NCBI GenBank assembly: GCA_026770575.1
Contig: MU657321.1
Location: 33,415 to 49,792 of the forward strand
Source: Pelagophyceae sp. CCMP2097
Taxonomy: Eukaryota; Sar; Pelagophyceae
Length of the DNA: 16,378 bases
Reading direction: 5' to 3'
Shown here: piece by piece, positions 1 to 7,524 of the stretch
Position numbering within the stretch: the stretch's first letter is position 1
Layout: each line of letters opens with the position of its first letter
Made by a program: the position numbers and the translations under genes
Notes under the pieces: generated by a model
Told to the model about the DNA's origin: nothing
Databases searched by the model: none
Seen by the model: the letters and a program-made list of their open reading frames with translations, nothing else

Positions 1-208
1 TTGGGAGTTGAGGTCGAGCAGGAGCCTCATTGGAATCATCATAGAAGAAGTTTTTGGTCACAGGTTCGAATCTGGTCGGCCGCAAAAAAAAGAAAAAAGA
101 AATAGCTCAATAAGAAAAAAAATAATAAAAATAAAGATAAGGAGGATTTGAAAGTTCAGCGATTAGTTAAATAATTTCAATTATTTACGTGGGCATTGCA
201 ATGGGATT
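1..208 (+). repeat. tRNA-like SINE copy, left
   Basis: Inverted partner of 15085-15227. The shared part starts near position 2, holds a Pol III box-A-like stretch (AGCCTCATTGG, about 25-35) and a good box B (GGTTCGAATCT, 63-73), then a tail that ends around 195-208 with the shared GTGGGCATTGCAATGGGATT. Bases 12-18 can pair with the bases just before GCA at 83-85 at six of seven positions, as in a tRNA acceptor stem, but the T stem has a mismatch and no clean anticodon arm folds. This therefore reads as a tRNA-derived SINE or tRNA relic and not as a working tRNA gene. This copy carries about 65 bp of extra A-rich sequence (86-150) after the tRNA-like head. It may extend beyond the window edge. 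Confidence 0.6.
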
Positions 209-279
209 TGGCTGTATCCTTCGGGTCCTCCGTGTGCCTCCGGCGCGCTCTTGTAATAATTGATTCCTAATTTAATCTC

Positions 280-331
280 GGTCTATTCTGAATCGATGCC
301 AGAATCGATTCTCACACGATTTGAATAGACC
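280..331. repeat. Inverted repeat hairpin
   Basis: GGTCTATTCTGAATCG at 280-295 pairs with CGATTTGAATAGACC at 317-331 apart from one bulge or mismatch, leaving a loop of about 21 nt. It sits in the left cluster of GAATCGATTC palindromes. The function is unknown; it may be the end of an unidentified inverted-repeat transposon. Confidence 0.6.
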
Positions 332-355
332 CTGGAATCGATTCAGAATCGATTC
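290..355. repeat. GAATCGATTC palindrome cluster, left
   Basis: Perfect 10-bp palindromes GAATCGATTC lie at 302-311, 335-344 and 346-355, and a partial GAATCGAT at 290-297. A second cluster with the same motif is at 850-908. No gene lies between the two clusters. The motif could be a subterminal repeat of one old element spanning about 280-910, but no matching terminal inverted repeat was found. Confidence 0.7.
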
Positions 356-484
356 AAATGACGACCATAACCCATAAAAAGAAAATAATAACAAATTCTG
401 GCAAAAAAGTAGTCTCGAACTCAGACCCATACTATCACCGCTAAACATAAATGAGTCGCGTCCGACCCAATTTTGTTATTCGGG

Positions 485-605
485 ACTCTAGTGTGCATCT
501 TTCATCCAGATTCGAACCCGCGTTCCGGCGGGCGAGTCTCGATCAATTACTTGACTGCATCTATGATATCCTCTCACAACATCTGGTGCACTGTGAATTG
601 TCACA
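485..605 (-). repeat. tRNA-like remnant (box B on minus strand)
   Basis: On the minus strand GGGTTCGAATCTGG (about 527-514) matches a Pol III box B and resembles the box B of the SINE-like copies at the window ends. A weak box-A-like stretch (CAGTCAAGTAATTG) lies about 40 bases before it. A convincing cloverleaf could not be folded, so this is offered only as a possible tRNA-derived fragment. The rest of 360-620 shows nothing recognisable. Confidence 0.3.
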
Positions 606-677
606 GCTTGCATTCTAAGTTTCCCTTTGGTATATAAACTGTGTATTCAGAGGTCCACAACCCATCTCCCTCTCCGA

Positions 678-712
678 GCGCGCTGCGCGCGCTTCGCGCG
701 CGCGCAGCGCGC
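678..712. repeat. Strong GC hairpin
   Basis: The left arm 678-691 (GCGCGCTGCGCGCG) is the exact reverse complement of 699-712, and one more C-G pair closes a five-base TTCGC loop. This 15-bp all-GC stem is followed by another GCGCAGCGC copy. Short alternating CG of this type can form Z-DNA or a cruciform. The apparent reading frames on both strands across 600-920 come from this composition and have no protein-like features. Confidence 0.75.
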
Positions 713-849
713 GCAGCGCACCAAGCGCGAGGCCCCAGCGGCCGTCGCGGTGGCCGTTTCGAGTCGGACTCGGAGTCCACTGGCAATCGCCGGAACGCGC
801 GAAGGCATTCGCGTCACGGCCATTCGCGCAATTCGGACAAGGCGGATTC

Positions 850-908
850 GAATCGATGCTGAATCGATTCCGAATCGATTCTCGATCAAATCCAGCTGGA
901 ATCGATTA
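850..908. repeat. GAATCGATTC palindrome cluster, right
   Basis: Perfect GAATCGATTC lies at 861-870 and 872-881, with partial copies at 850-857 and 899-906. It mirrors the cluster at 290-355; the pair encloses about 500 bp without a recognisable gene. Confidence 0.7.
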
Positions 909-1157
909 CTTTCGCTCTTATAGACGACGACCTAAGCTTGGTAGTGAAATAAAGGTTGATTTCGGCACTGCTACTAGGCAGTGCTAGCTAGAGTGGGCCG
1001 ACTCGGCCGGTCGGGTGGAGCTCGCGCGCTCTGCTCGAGCTCGAGCGCGGGGTCTGGTTCCACACAGCGGGCATGTACCTCCATTTGCCTGCAGGCCCGC
1101 GGTGCCCTCGCCTCTGGCAAGCGTCCCTTGCAGTCCGGCTCCTCGACGCGGCGAGGG

Positions 1158-2197
1158 ATGGCGGAGCCGGGCGTTTTGCGGTTCTCGTCGCTCGTGGTGC
1201 GCGTTATGGGCCTCAGCCCGGGCGCGGGCAAGCTTTCGGGCACGAACACGTACCTCGGCGCCGGCGGGCGCCGGCGCATCCTCGTCGACGTCGGCGAAGG
1301 TCGAGCGGGGTACGTGCCCGCGCTCCTGGTGGCCATGCGCGACCATGGCTGCGACGACCTCTCCGACGCTGTGCTGACGCACTTCCATCACGACCACATC
1401 GGCGGCCTCGCGGACCTGCGGCAGCACTTTGCCGGCCTCAAAGCATGGAAGTTCATGCCTCGGATGCTCAAGGGCCCGGTCGAGGCCGAGACGGCCGGCT
1501 TCCTGAGCGTCGCCGCGGACCCGCGCGCGGCGCTGCTGCGGCTCTTGGGTCTCGGCGCTGGTGCGGACCCGGGTGAGCTGCACGAGCTCTTCGACGGCTC
1601 TACGCTCTCGACGGACGACGGGCTGGCGACGCTGCGCGTCCTCGCCACGCCGGGACACACCGCCGACCACATGCGTCGCAATCACCTCGTCGCCTCGTTT
1701 CGAGGCCCTGCGCAGGTCTGCCTAGGCTGGTCGAGAAGCCGTCCATCTTCTCGGGCGACAGCGTCCTCGGCGGCTCGACCGCAGTCTTCGCAGAATTGCC
1801 AACTTACCTAAACTCGCTGCACCGCCTGCGCGCCGAGTGCGCCGAAGGAACGATGCGCATCTATCCCGGTCACGGATCCCGGTCACGGGCCCGTCGTCGC
1901 CGACGCCAAAGCGGCCGTCGACTACTACATTTAGCACCGCCAATCTCTAGAGAGACGCAGATCCTGGCGCACATTCAGCAGGGCTCGGCGATCATCTGGG
2001 GCATCACGCGCGCTCTATACCACGGCAAGGTCGACTGGAGGCTGCTGCCGGCCGCAGCGCACAACCTAAGTCTGAGTCGCGTTTCCGGTCCGCGACGATG
2101 GGGGACGCAGGTCCTCATGCATCTCGTCAAGCTGCGCGCCGACGGCGCCGGTACGCCCTGCCAACGATTCCTCGGCCGCCTGCCGCTTGTCGGCTAG
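1158..2197 (+). CDS. LACTB2-like metallo-beta-lactamase hydrolase (one probable intron)
   Basis: Read as join(1158..1674,1716..2197), 332 residues. ATG 1158 starts where LACTB2-family proteins start; an in-frame GTG at 981 is not needed. The family are zinc hydrolases of the glyoxalase II/LACTB2 branch, and animal LACTB2 is a mitochondrial endoribonuclease. All ligand motifs are visible: THFHHDH (His75, His77, Asp79, His80), GHTADH (His167), FSGD (Asp187) and YPGHG (His225). The C-terminal winged-helix region (RETQIL, ITRALY, HLVKLRADG) is recognisable. A 41-nt GT-AG intron (1675-1715) joins the two frames exactly and places SGDSVLGG correctly; it is inferred without transcript data. Residues about 227-249 are in the wrong frame because of a 13-bp duplication at 1863-1888 and a later 2-nt gain, which together restore the frame. 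It is either a gene with a damaged loop or a young pseudogene. It converges with the reductase gene at 2445. Confidence 0.75.
1675..1715 (+). other. Probable 41-nt intron
   Basis: GTCGCAATC...GCGCAG obeys GT-AG. Removing it joins the frame ending at GHTADHM to the frame that opens with EKPSIFSGD, so conserved family motifs lie on both sides. Without splicing the first frame runs out of homology and stops at 1811. The intron is short compared with the two in the neighbouring gene (77 and 92 nt). Confidence 0.55.
1863..1888 (+). repeat. 13-bp tandem duplication in the hydrolase gene
   Basis: ATCCCGGTCACGG occurs twice without a gap (1863-1875, 1876-1888). The duplication shifts the frame immediately after the YPGHG metal-ligand motif. 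In the unshifted frame the following codons read PVVADAKAAVDYY, as expected for the family, and then meet a TAG at 1932-1934. Confidence 0.85.
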
Positions 2198-2444
2198 CTC
2201 TTTTCGCGCTGGCGTTTGTTCAAGGCGGCGTTATGCGTGATGGATACCACTAAGTCTTGCACTTCGAGCGGGAACGCAGCATAGTAATCTAATAGAGTTT
2301 TCTCCTCAAGAGGAACCCCCGGCCTCGTCTGCCACTGGAGAGTGCCAGCTAGTGCCTGGTTACGAGTTGCACACTCCGGCGGGTCGCTGAGCGACGCACT
2401 CGAAACGGTGCGTCCGAGCCCGCAGCGGTGGCATGGCGGGGGCT

Positions 2445-3909
2445 TTAGACCTTGACGTCCTCGTTGACAAAGGCGAGGAGCGACGCGACGTCGCGGTCCT
2501 CGGAGTCGTACTTGACGACCTTGCCGTCGGCGGTGATGAGGTTGATCGTCGGGAACGCCTTCGTGTTTAACTTCTCCTCGACAAACCCGCGGTCCTCGTC
2601 GCCGCGGTACTTGGCCGCCACGATTCCCATGGCCCTGGGGTGGCGGTGGTTGACGGGGACGCACGGTGCTCAAGAGAAGGAGTCTCTCTCGAGTCGCACA
2701 CAAAAACTCACTTGAGCTTCACCGCGGTCTCCTCAAAGTCGGCCTCCATCTTCTGGCAAAACTGGCACCAGGGCGCGTAGACGACGACGAGCGCCTTCTT
2801 GCCGCCCTTGGTCAGGTCGAGCGCCGCCTGCTGCGAGGCGAGCTGCGTCACCGCGCCGGAATCCCACAAGTCGCGGGAGAACGTCTGCTCGGCGCCGGCG
2901 ACGTGGATGCCGCACTCCGTCTTGGTCGTCCCGTCTTTGTTAACGAGGCCGACGAAGCGGCCGCGGCGCTCGGCGCCGTAGTCCAACCACACGGCCTTGT
3001 CGCCGACCCACTTGCCGTCGAGCCACTTGACCGACCCGGCGGCACCCGTGACGCCACTGAGGCCGTCCGGGTCCGGCACGGGTACGGTGTCCTTGGCGTC
3101 GCCCTGCGAGGGGTAGCCCTGCGCGACCGTCGGGTGGAGAGGGACGTTATAACGAGCGGCGTAATCAAAGCAATCTTCAAGGGTCCAGTAGGCCAGCGGG
3201 TTGAGCTTGGCCATGCCGCCGCCGATGGGTGCGACTTCGGCCATTTCGATGTAGGCGCGCTCGCTGCCGTGGTCGCGGCGGCGGCCGTTGATCATGACGT
3301 CAGCCTTCAGCGACTTCAGCCCGCGCTGAAACGGCTCCACCTTGCACACCTTGTCGTACTGCTCCACGTCGACGCGCCACAGGTCGGCGCCGAACTTGGC
3401 GTCGTACTCGGCCTTGGCGGCACAGCCAACGGCCTGGAAGACTTCGGCCTTGAACTTGTACGTCTTCTCGAGCTCGGCCAGGAACGGCATCGTCGAGTCG
3501 AAGAGGTGGAACGTGTCGACGACCATGATCTTGACCTTGCCCGACTCCAGGAAGCCGAGCTTGCCGAGGCTAAGAGATGGCGTGGGCGGCGCAAAGGGCG
3601 GCGGCCCCCTCACGGCGCGGCGCCGAGGGCTGCGGAACCCCCTCCGGACGCTTCTACGCACAGATGCGTGATGACGCAATCGCCGACAATCATGGCGTTC
3701 GGGAAGACGACGGACCCCGCGTCGGCGGAGATGGACAAAGCCTCCATGGCTTGGGCCTCCAAGTGATTCAGGCGGTCGACCTTGGCCTTTTCGATGACCT
3801 GCTCGATCGAGAGCGCGCGAAGCGGCGAAGCGCGCGCCACCGAAACGCGCTGCGGCGCCACGAGGGCGCCCGCCGGCGACGCCAGCAAGGAGACGACGAG
3901 GCCCAGCAT
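2445..3909 (-). CDS. Plastid APS (adenylylsulfate) reductase with thioredoxin domain, APR-B-like
   Basis: Read as complement(join(2445..2634,2712..3569,3662..3909)), 431 residues. The enzyme reduces activated sulfate to sulfite in the plastid for cysteine synthesis. The start is ATG 3909 (MLGLVVSLLASPAGALVAP), a hydrophobic signal peptide ending in an AxAxxP-like stretch, then a basic, Ala/Ser-rich transit region, typical of complex plastids. The reductase domain follows (about 60-310), with the catalytic TECGIH cysteine at about 302. A thioredoxin-like domain has WCQFC (Cys351, Cys354). Plant-type APS reductases bind a 4Fe-4S cluster through a CC pair and a CxxC pair; here the region before KVEPFQRGL has a single Cys and the C-terminal part only one, so it resembles the cluster-free APR-B type. 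Introns are 2635-2711 and 3570-3661, both GT-AG, and both splices restore family sequence (HLLGKLGF; KLKAMGIV). PAPS as substrate cannot be excluded. Confidence 0.88.
2635..2711 (-). other. APS reductase intron 2 (77 nt)
   Basis: On the minus strand the donor is GTGAGT after ...CTCAA and the acceptor is CACCCCAG before GGCCATGGG. The splice falls after the second base of a Lys codon and keeps the thioredoxin domain in frame. Confidence 0.85.
3570..3661 (-). other. APS reductase intron 1 (92 nt)
   Basis: On the minus strand the donor is GTGCGT after ...CGCATCT and the acceptor is ATCTCTTAG before CCTCGGC. Joining gives THLLGKLGFLESGKVK, continuous with the reductase fold. The 5' exon holds the targeting sequence and the start of the domain. 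Confidence 0.85.
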
Positions 3910-3931
3910 CGTGGGATTCAACTTGGGAATC

Positions 3932-4514
3932 TAGGGAACTGCCTCTCCAATTTGGTACGCTCTCCTAATTTGGTACGCTTTCGCTATTTTTAGCGCCGGG
4001 CAGGCTGTACGCCGACTACGAGGCTGATACTTCGGATCGGGGCCCGGGACGATGGTCTCTGCGAGCTGCCCAAATTTCAGGCTCGCCCGAGGGCTGGTTG
4101 AACCAGCCACCAACCCGCTAAGCTTCGCCAAAAAGGCAAGTCGGCCAAAATCTCTTGACCGGCGGCGGTGGTTCGGCGCGAGTCTCCCGACGAAGAGGTG
4201 CGGCTGCTTTGGTGTGTCGTCAGTGCGGCCGTCGCGGGGCCCGCGCCGTGAAGCGGGCCTCGGGGGGCATCCAGATTGCGCGCAAAGCTTCATTTTCCAA
4301 CCGGAGTAGTTGTCACGAGAATGGCCCTGGCGTCAGATTGGCGGCCCGGCCTTCCTCATTGAAGTCCGAGGCGCGGTCGGGTGGCATCGAGCCGCGCCAC
4401 GCCGCGAAACGGGGCCCCAGGAGAGGCCGGATCGACCCGCTTGAGCGAAAAAGGTCAAAGCGTACCAAGTTGGGTGAAAATCAGGGCGTACCAAATTGGA
4501 GAGGCCGTTCCCTA
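3932..4514. mobile_element. TA-flanked inverted-repeat element 1 (MITE-like, 579 bp)
   Basis: The left end at 3934 reads GGGAACTGCCTCTCCAATTT and continues GGTACGC; the right end at 4512, read on the other strand, differs by one base in the first 27 (GGGAACGGCC...). Both ends abut TA (3932-3933, 4513-4514), the target-site pattern of Tc1/mariner-like elements. Each end carries a second copy of AATTTGGTACGC further in (3967-3978 on the left, spacing 18 bp; 4460-4471 inverted on the right, spacing 26 bp), possible transposase-binding sites. No transposase gene is inside. The left end lies 22 bp from the start codon of the APS reductase gene, so it must overlap that gene's promoter region. Confidence 0.85.
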
Positions 4515-4889
4515 GAGTTAAAGTCAATTTAAGAACCGGCTAAGCGAAAAAAAAATCAGCGGCCCGGCGACGCCGTTGTTTGCGGTTTTGACGCTGCCAG
4601 GGGACGCGCCTGGGTCCCCTCCACCCACCCCCAAATCATGGCGTCCGTGGAGGACCTCTGTGAGAAATTTAGCATACAATTGTAGGCAGAGTCCGGACCG
4701 ACCATCGGTTCTTAAAAAAACGCCGGTCAGATTAAGAACCGGGCCCCTGGAGCCGGATAATATCCCAGTAAGGGATTTAATGTGTTTTAGTTGGGTCTCA
4801 TAAATGCCTTATTGAGATATTGAACGTCTTTTGTCGATTTTTTCGTCGGTTCTTAAATTGACCAGGTTCTTAAATTGACTTTTACTCTA
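4513..4889. mobile_element. TA-flanked inverted-repeat element 2, copy A (373 bp)
   Basis: The left end GAGTTAAAGTCAATTTAAGA (from 4515) matches the inverted right end ending at 4887, and TA lies on both sides (4513-4514, 4888-4889). The left TA is also the right TA of the previous element. A second, inverted copy lies at 15328-15692; the two match almost throughout, including an internal TTCTTAAAAAAACGCCGGTC stretch. No coding region of its own is seen, so it is a non-autonomous MITE. Confidence 0.88.
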
Positions 4890-4925
4890 CGCACAGTCGA
4901 ATTAGATTTGGGAAATTGTCACTTT

Positions 4926-5060
4926 CGGGGGGTGACATGGAAATAAAGTCGGCCGTTTTGGGGGTGACAAGGAACCCGTGGCCCTTCAGGGGGGTGACAG
5001 CCAGCTTTTTCGTAAGATGGGGGGGTGACATTTCCAAGGGTGGCGGTTCAGGGGGGTGAT
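4926..5060 (+). repeat. 31-bp-phased GGGGGGTGACA array
   Basis: Five runs of five to seven G are each followed by TGAC or TGAT, with the TGA at 4933, 4965, 4995, 5026 and 5057. The steps are 32, 30, 31 and 31 bp, close to three helical turns. The sequence between the motifs is not conserved. The same motif appears on the other strand at 16181-16240. It could be a protein-binding array or the remains of a minisatellite. No gene start was found next to it. Confidence 0.75.
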
Positions 5061-5548
5061 ATTCGCCCATACCCGTGTGGCATTGGTAGAGGCTGGAATT
5101 TTTCGGAAATGCCGCCCCTCTAAAAATAACTTAGGCGATAGTCACCCTCTGCACTGTCGAATTCAATTATCACCAGAGATCAATTAACTTTTTTTCTTAA
5201 AGGCTTATCGAAGAGTTGCCGAAACGAGGCTCGCTTCAAGGCGCGCGCGGGGTTTGCAGTGCCGAAATCAAAGGCGGTTTAGGGTACCCCCAATAACTTA
5301 ATCTATTACTATTGATCCTCGACGGCGTCATCGTGTCGCCGTCGCGGGCTTGCAGCTTCGCGGGGAATTTTATTTTGAAAGGGTCCTGGAAAATCGAGGG
5401 TTCAGGGGGCAAAAAAAACAGCAAAGTATAGAAATGAAACCCAAACCTGAGGCAAAGTTTGTGTGCGTAGTGTTACTTGTCGTTTGAGGTCTCACTCGAT
5501 CAGGACGATATGTTAGTTTATGATGTTATCAACCTTTCAGTATATAAA
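5061..5548. other. Non-coding stretch without recognised content
   Basis: AT-richer intergenic DNA. No ORF has recognisable protein features, and no inverted repeat shared with the rest of the window was found. A TATATAAACT stretch at 5541-5550 resembles a TATA box, and the same ten bases occur at 631-640, but no gene could be tied to either. Confidence 0.5.
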
Positions 5549-6138
5549 CTAATCGTTATTACCGTACTTTGTTAGATCCATGAAGCCCCCTTGGGATGGA
5601 CATTCAACACACTGCCCAAAGCGAGTGGAGACACACCTTTGCACTGACCCCCAGCTTGGAGCTTGCATCGACAGCCGTCGAGCGCGCCCCGAGCAACACA
5701 CATGGCCTTTGCGACTCTCGCTCGCCTCCGCCCCGGAGACAAAGGCAATGTCCAACTTTCAAGAAGGTCCGTCGAACGTCCCCGTACGACTCTCTTCAGC
5801 CTAGGATCGGTGCGTCCCACGTCTGCGTCGGCCCAGGCTCCGCGTCGGCCCGGGCTCAGAGTCGCCGCTGCCACGCGTCGTCCGAGGCAAGCACGGAGAA
5901 GAGGAACCTTAAGATAAACGAACTGGAAACCTTTCCAAAGCATCGCCGCCCGCGCCGGCCCCGCCGTGTAACAAGGACCCAGAATAACTCACGTGCTTGA
6001 GCCACTGCCGTGCGCCGAGTCGAAGCATGGCCATGGGCTCGACGCTCAAGCAGACCGGCGAGACGTGCCCGCGGGGCGCGTGTATAGTCGCGCGTACGAC
6101 TCTTCCTCGTCGCCGCCGCTCGCCTTTTCAATGATGAC
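5549..6138 (-). other. Unassigned region with possible splice donors
   Basis: Several overlapping minus-strand frames exist here but none matches a family I recognise. Good GTGAGT donors on the minus strand follow ...CTCAAGCAC (exon side ending at 5993) and ...GACGCGGGC (ending at 6143), so 3' exons of a gene reading from the hAT relic, or of a separate host gene, are possible. The frame before the 5993 donor reads PMAMLRLGARQWLKH, which looks protein-like. No complete model could be built. Confidence 0.25.
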
Positions 6139-7210
6139 TCACGCCCGCGTCATGCCGTAATCCTCTGTGAGTAGGCTGTACCAGCAACCGACCCGCGTGT
6201 CCTTGCAGTAGAACAGCCAGCCCTCCTCGCGTTTCGCGCCGCGCCCGACGTATTTCTTTTTGAACGACGAGACGTGCCAGCCGTCCGCAGCGATGTGCGC
6301 GAGGCGCTTGCCGACCCAGAACTTCTTGCTGCACTGCGACGCCCGCGCCGCCTGCGACGCCCACGGCGGCGTCGGGGAGATCTGAAAGCCGTCGGGGACG
6401 CTGAACGGACCGACCGCCGCCTGCAGTTGCGCCGTCAGGTCTTCGTTTTCCTCAAAGTCCGACTCCGCCCCGGAGTCGACGGGCTCGTCGTCCTCGTCGC
6501 ACAACGGCAGTCCGCCGCCGGCGCGCTCCCGAGCGTCGCGCGCCTTGGCTAGAAGAAGGTCGGATAATCTAATCGCCTTCGCCTTTTTCTTGCGGCCGGC
6601 TTTGCCAAGGTTGGACCGCTTCGGACAGCGCTTGGCCGTCGTCTTCCAGTGCGCCTAAGCCGCCCCGCCTGGAGGATCCTCTCACATCCCTCCACGTCCG
6701 TCAACGCCGGGCCGTTCAACGCGATCATCATGAGCGCGTCGACGGTTGCCGTGTCCAGGCAGTTGCGCAGCTTCGTCTTGACCATGGCCATCACCGAAAA
6801 ACCCGTCTCGCACGGCACCGACGACATGCAGAGGATGAGGAAGATGGAGAGGAGGACCTTGACGTCGGGGAGCGAAGTGCCAGCGAGGAGCTCGGCATAC
6901 GCGTCGTCCTCGGAGTCGGGAGTTGGACGAACGACACAAAAAGATTCCTAGAGGTCAACGCGGGGCCCTTCTTCCAAATCTTCCACCGCAACTCCGCGAA
7001 AGCCAGCTGCTTCGCTGTGGCTTCTTTGTAGGCCGCAAAAATCTTCACAGGGCCACGGTTTCGCTCGAATTCCTCCCCAGTGTCCACGACTTTGACCTTG
7101 AACCACATGATCGGGCGCAGATTCTTGGCGCCGTTGGGTGCCGGCCAATATTCGTCTTTGAGAACCTTGATGTCCTTTCCGAGCACGGGCTCGAAATCGA
7201 CCTCTGACAT
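6139..7210 (-). pseudogene. hAT-family transposase relic (C-terminal half)
   Basis: The central part (about 6935-6670) reads AELLAGTSLPDVK, then SSVPCETGFSVMAMVKTKLR, then DALMMIALNGP, which fits the hAT C-terminal dimerisation domain (ERxFS...KTKxRNxL...L). It continues in another frame (about 6655-6139) through basic residues and an acidic stretch (DEDDEPVDSGAESDFEENED) to a Tudor/agenet-like region (VGKRLAHIAADGWH, then a WYSLLTEDYG end) of the sort often attached to such transposases. A further ORF upstream (ATG 7210, MSEVDFEPVLGKD) may be its N-terminal side or a separate exon. A TAG at 6950-6948 (or a splice acceptor), a frameshift and TAG near 6655-6665, and the absence of the catalytic DDE part show it is broken. 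The retroelement LTR begins about 190 bp upstream. No terminal repeats were found. Confidence 0.65.
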
Positions 7211-7398
7211 GGCATCATCGTCTTTGTTCGCGGGGCGGCCAGCTTTCACCGGCGGGACTAGGATCGCGCCCTCGCCGGAGGCGCCTCTCTGCCGCCTGGT
7301 ACGGTGCCCCTCCATCAGGGCGCCCAGCTTGCCAGGCCTCTCAAAGGCTCCCTCGAGACCTCGGAGTGAGAGCGACAGTTCCGGAATCGACCTTGCCG

Positions 7399-7475
7399 TG
7401 GATCCTCGCGGACATTTAGCCAACGGACCGATCCTTTCCGGAATGTCCGTCCCATTCTAACAGTGGCTATCTCTG
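7399..7475 (+). repeat. 5' LTR (77 bp)
   Basis: It matches 14986-15084 with four substitutions, all transitions, over the shared 77 bp. It lacks 22 bp present in the 3' copy after ATTCTAAC, including TATATAAT. It contains the inverted repeat CGGACATT...AATGTCCG (about 7411-7449). It starts TGGATCC but ends ...CTCTG instead of the usual CA, and is shorter than common copia LTRs, so the true boundary could differ. Confidence 0.65.
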
Positions 7476-7485
7476 GTTATGGGTC
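7471..7485 (+). other. Candidate primer-binding site (half initiator tRNA-Met)
   Basis: CTCTGGTTATGGGTC follows the 5' LTR directly. It is nearly the reverse complement of the anticodon arm of eukaryotic initiator tRNA-Met (arm GGGCCCATAACCC), with one missing G and one C-to-T difference. Ty1/copia elements of the Drosophila copia type prime from a cleaved half of this tRNA at the anticodon arm, so position and sequence agree. The tRNA of this organism is not in the window, so the match rests on conserved tRNA sequence. Confidence 0.5.
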
Positions 7486-7524
7486 TATCATTACCGCTGC
7501 TCTGATACGCAGTACTGTGCATAG

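Noticed and set aside
1..90. Functional tRNA gene
   Set aside because: Box A and box B are plausible, but the T stem is mismatched, no clear anticodon arm folds, and the copy at 15085-15227 shares a non-tRNA tail, so a SINE is more likely.
627..923. Overlapping frames on both strands with Arg/Ala-rich translations
   Set aside because: Caused by the GC hairpin and high GC content; no known domain and no codon-position signal visible by eye. The TATATAAA at 631-638 alone does not make a gene.
964..982. GCACTGC-TACTAG-GCAGTGC hairpin as a terminator
   Set aside because: The stem is only about 7-8 bp, no T run follows, and factor-independent terminators are not expected in nuclear DNA of an alga.
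2666..3766. Plus-strand 366-codon frame opposite the APS reductase gene
   Set aside because: It is the antisense shadow of a clear conserved gene with good splice sites.
4926..5060. CRISPR-like array (short repeat, regular spacing)
   Set aside because: The repeat core is only about 10 bp, the context is eukaryotic and no cas genes are present.
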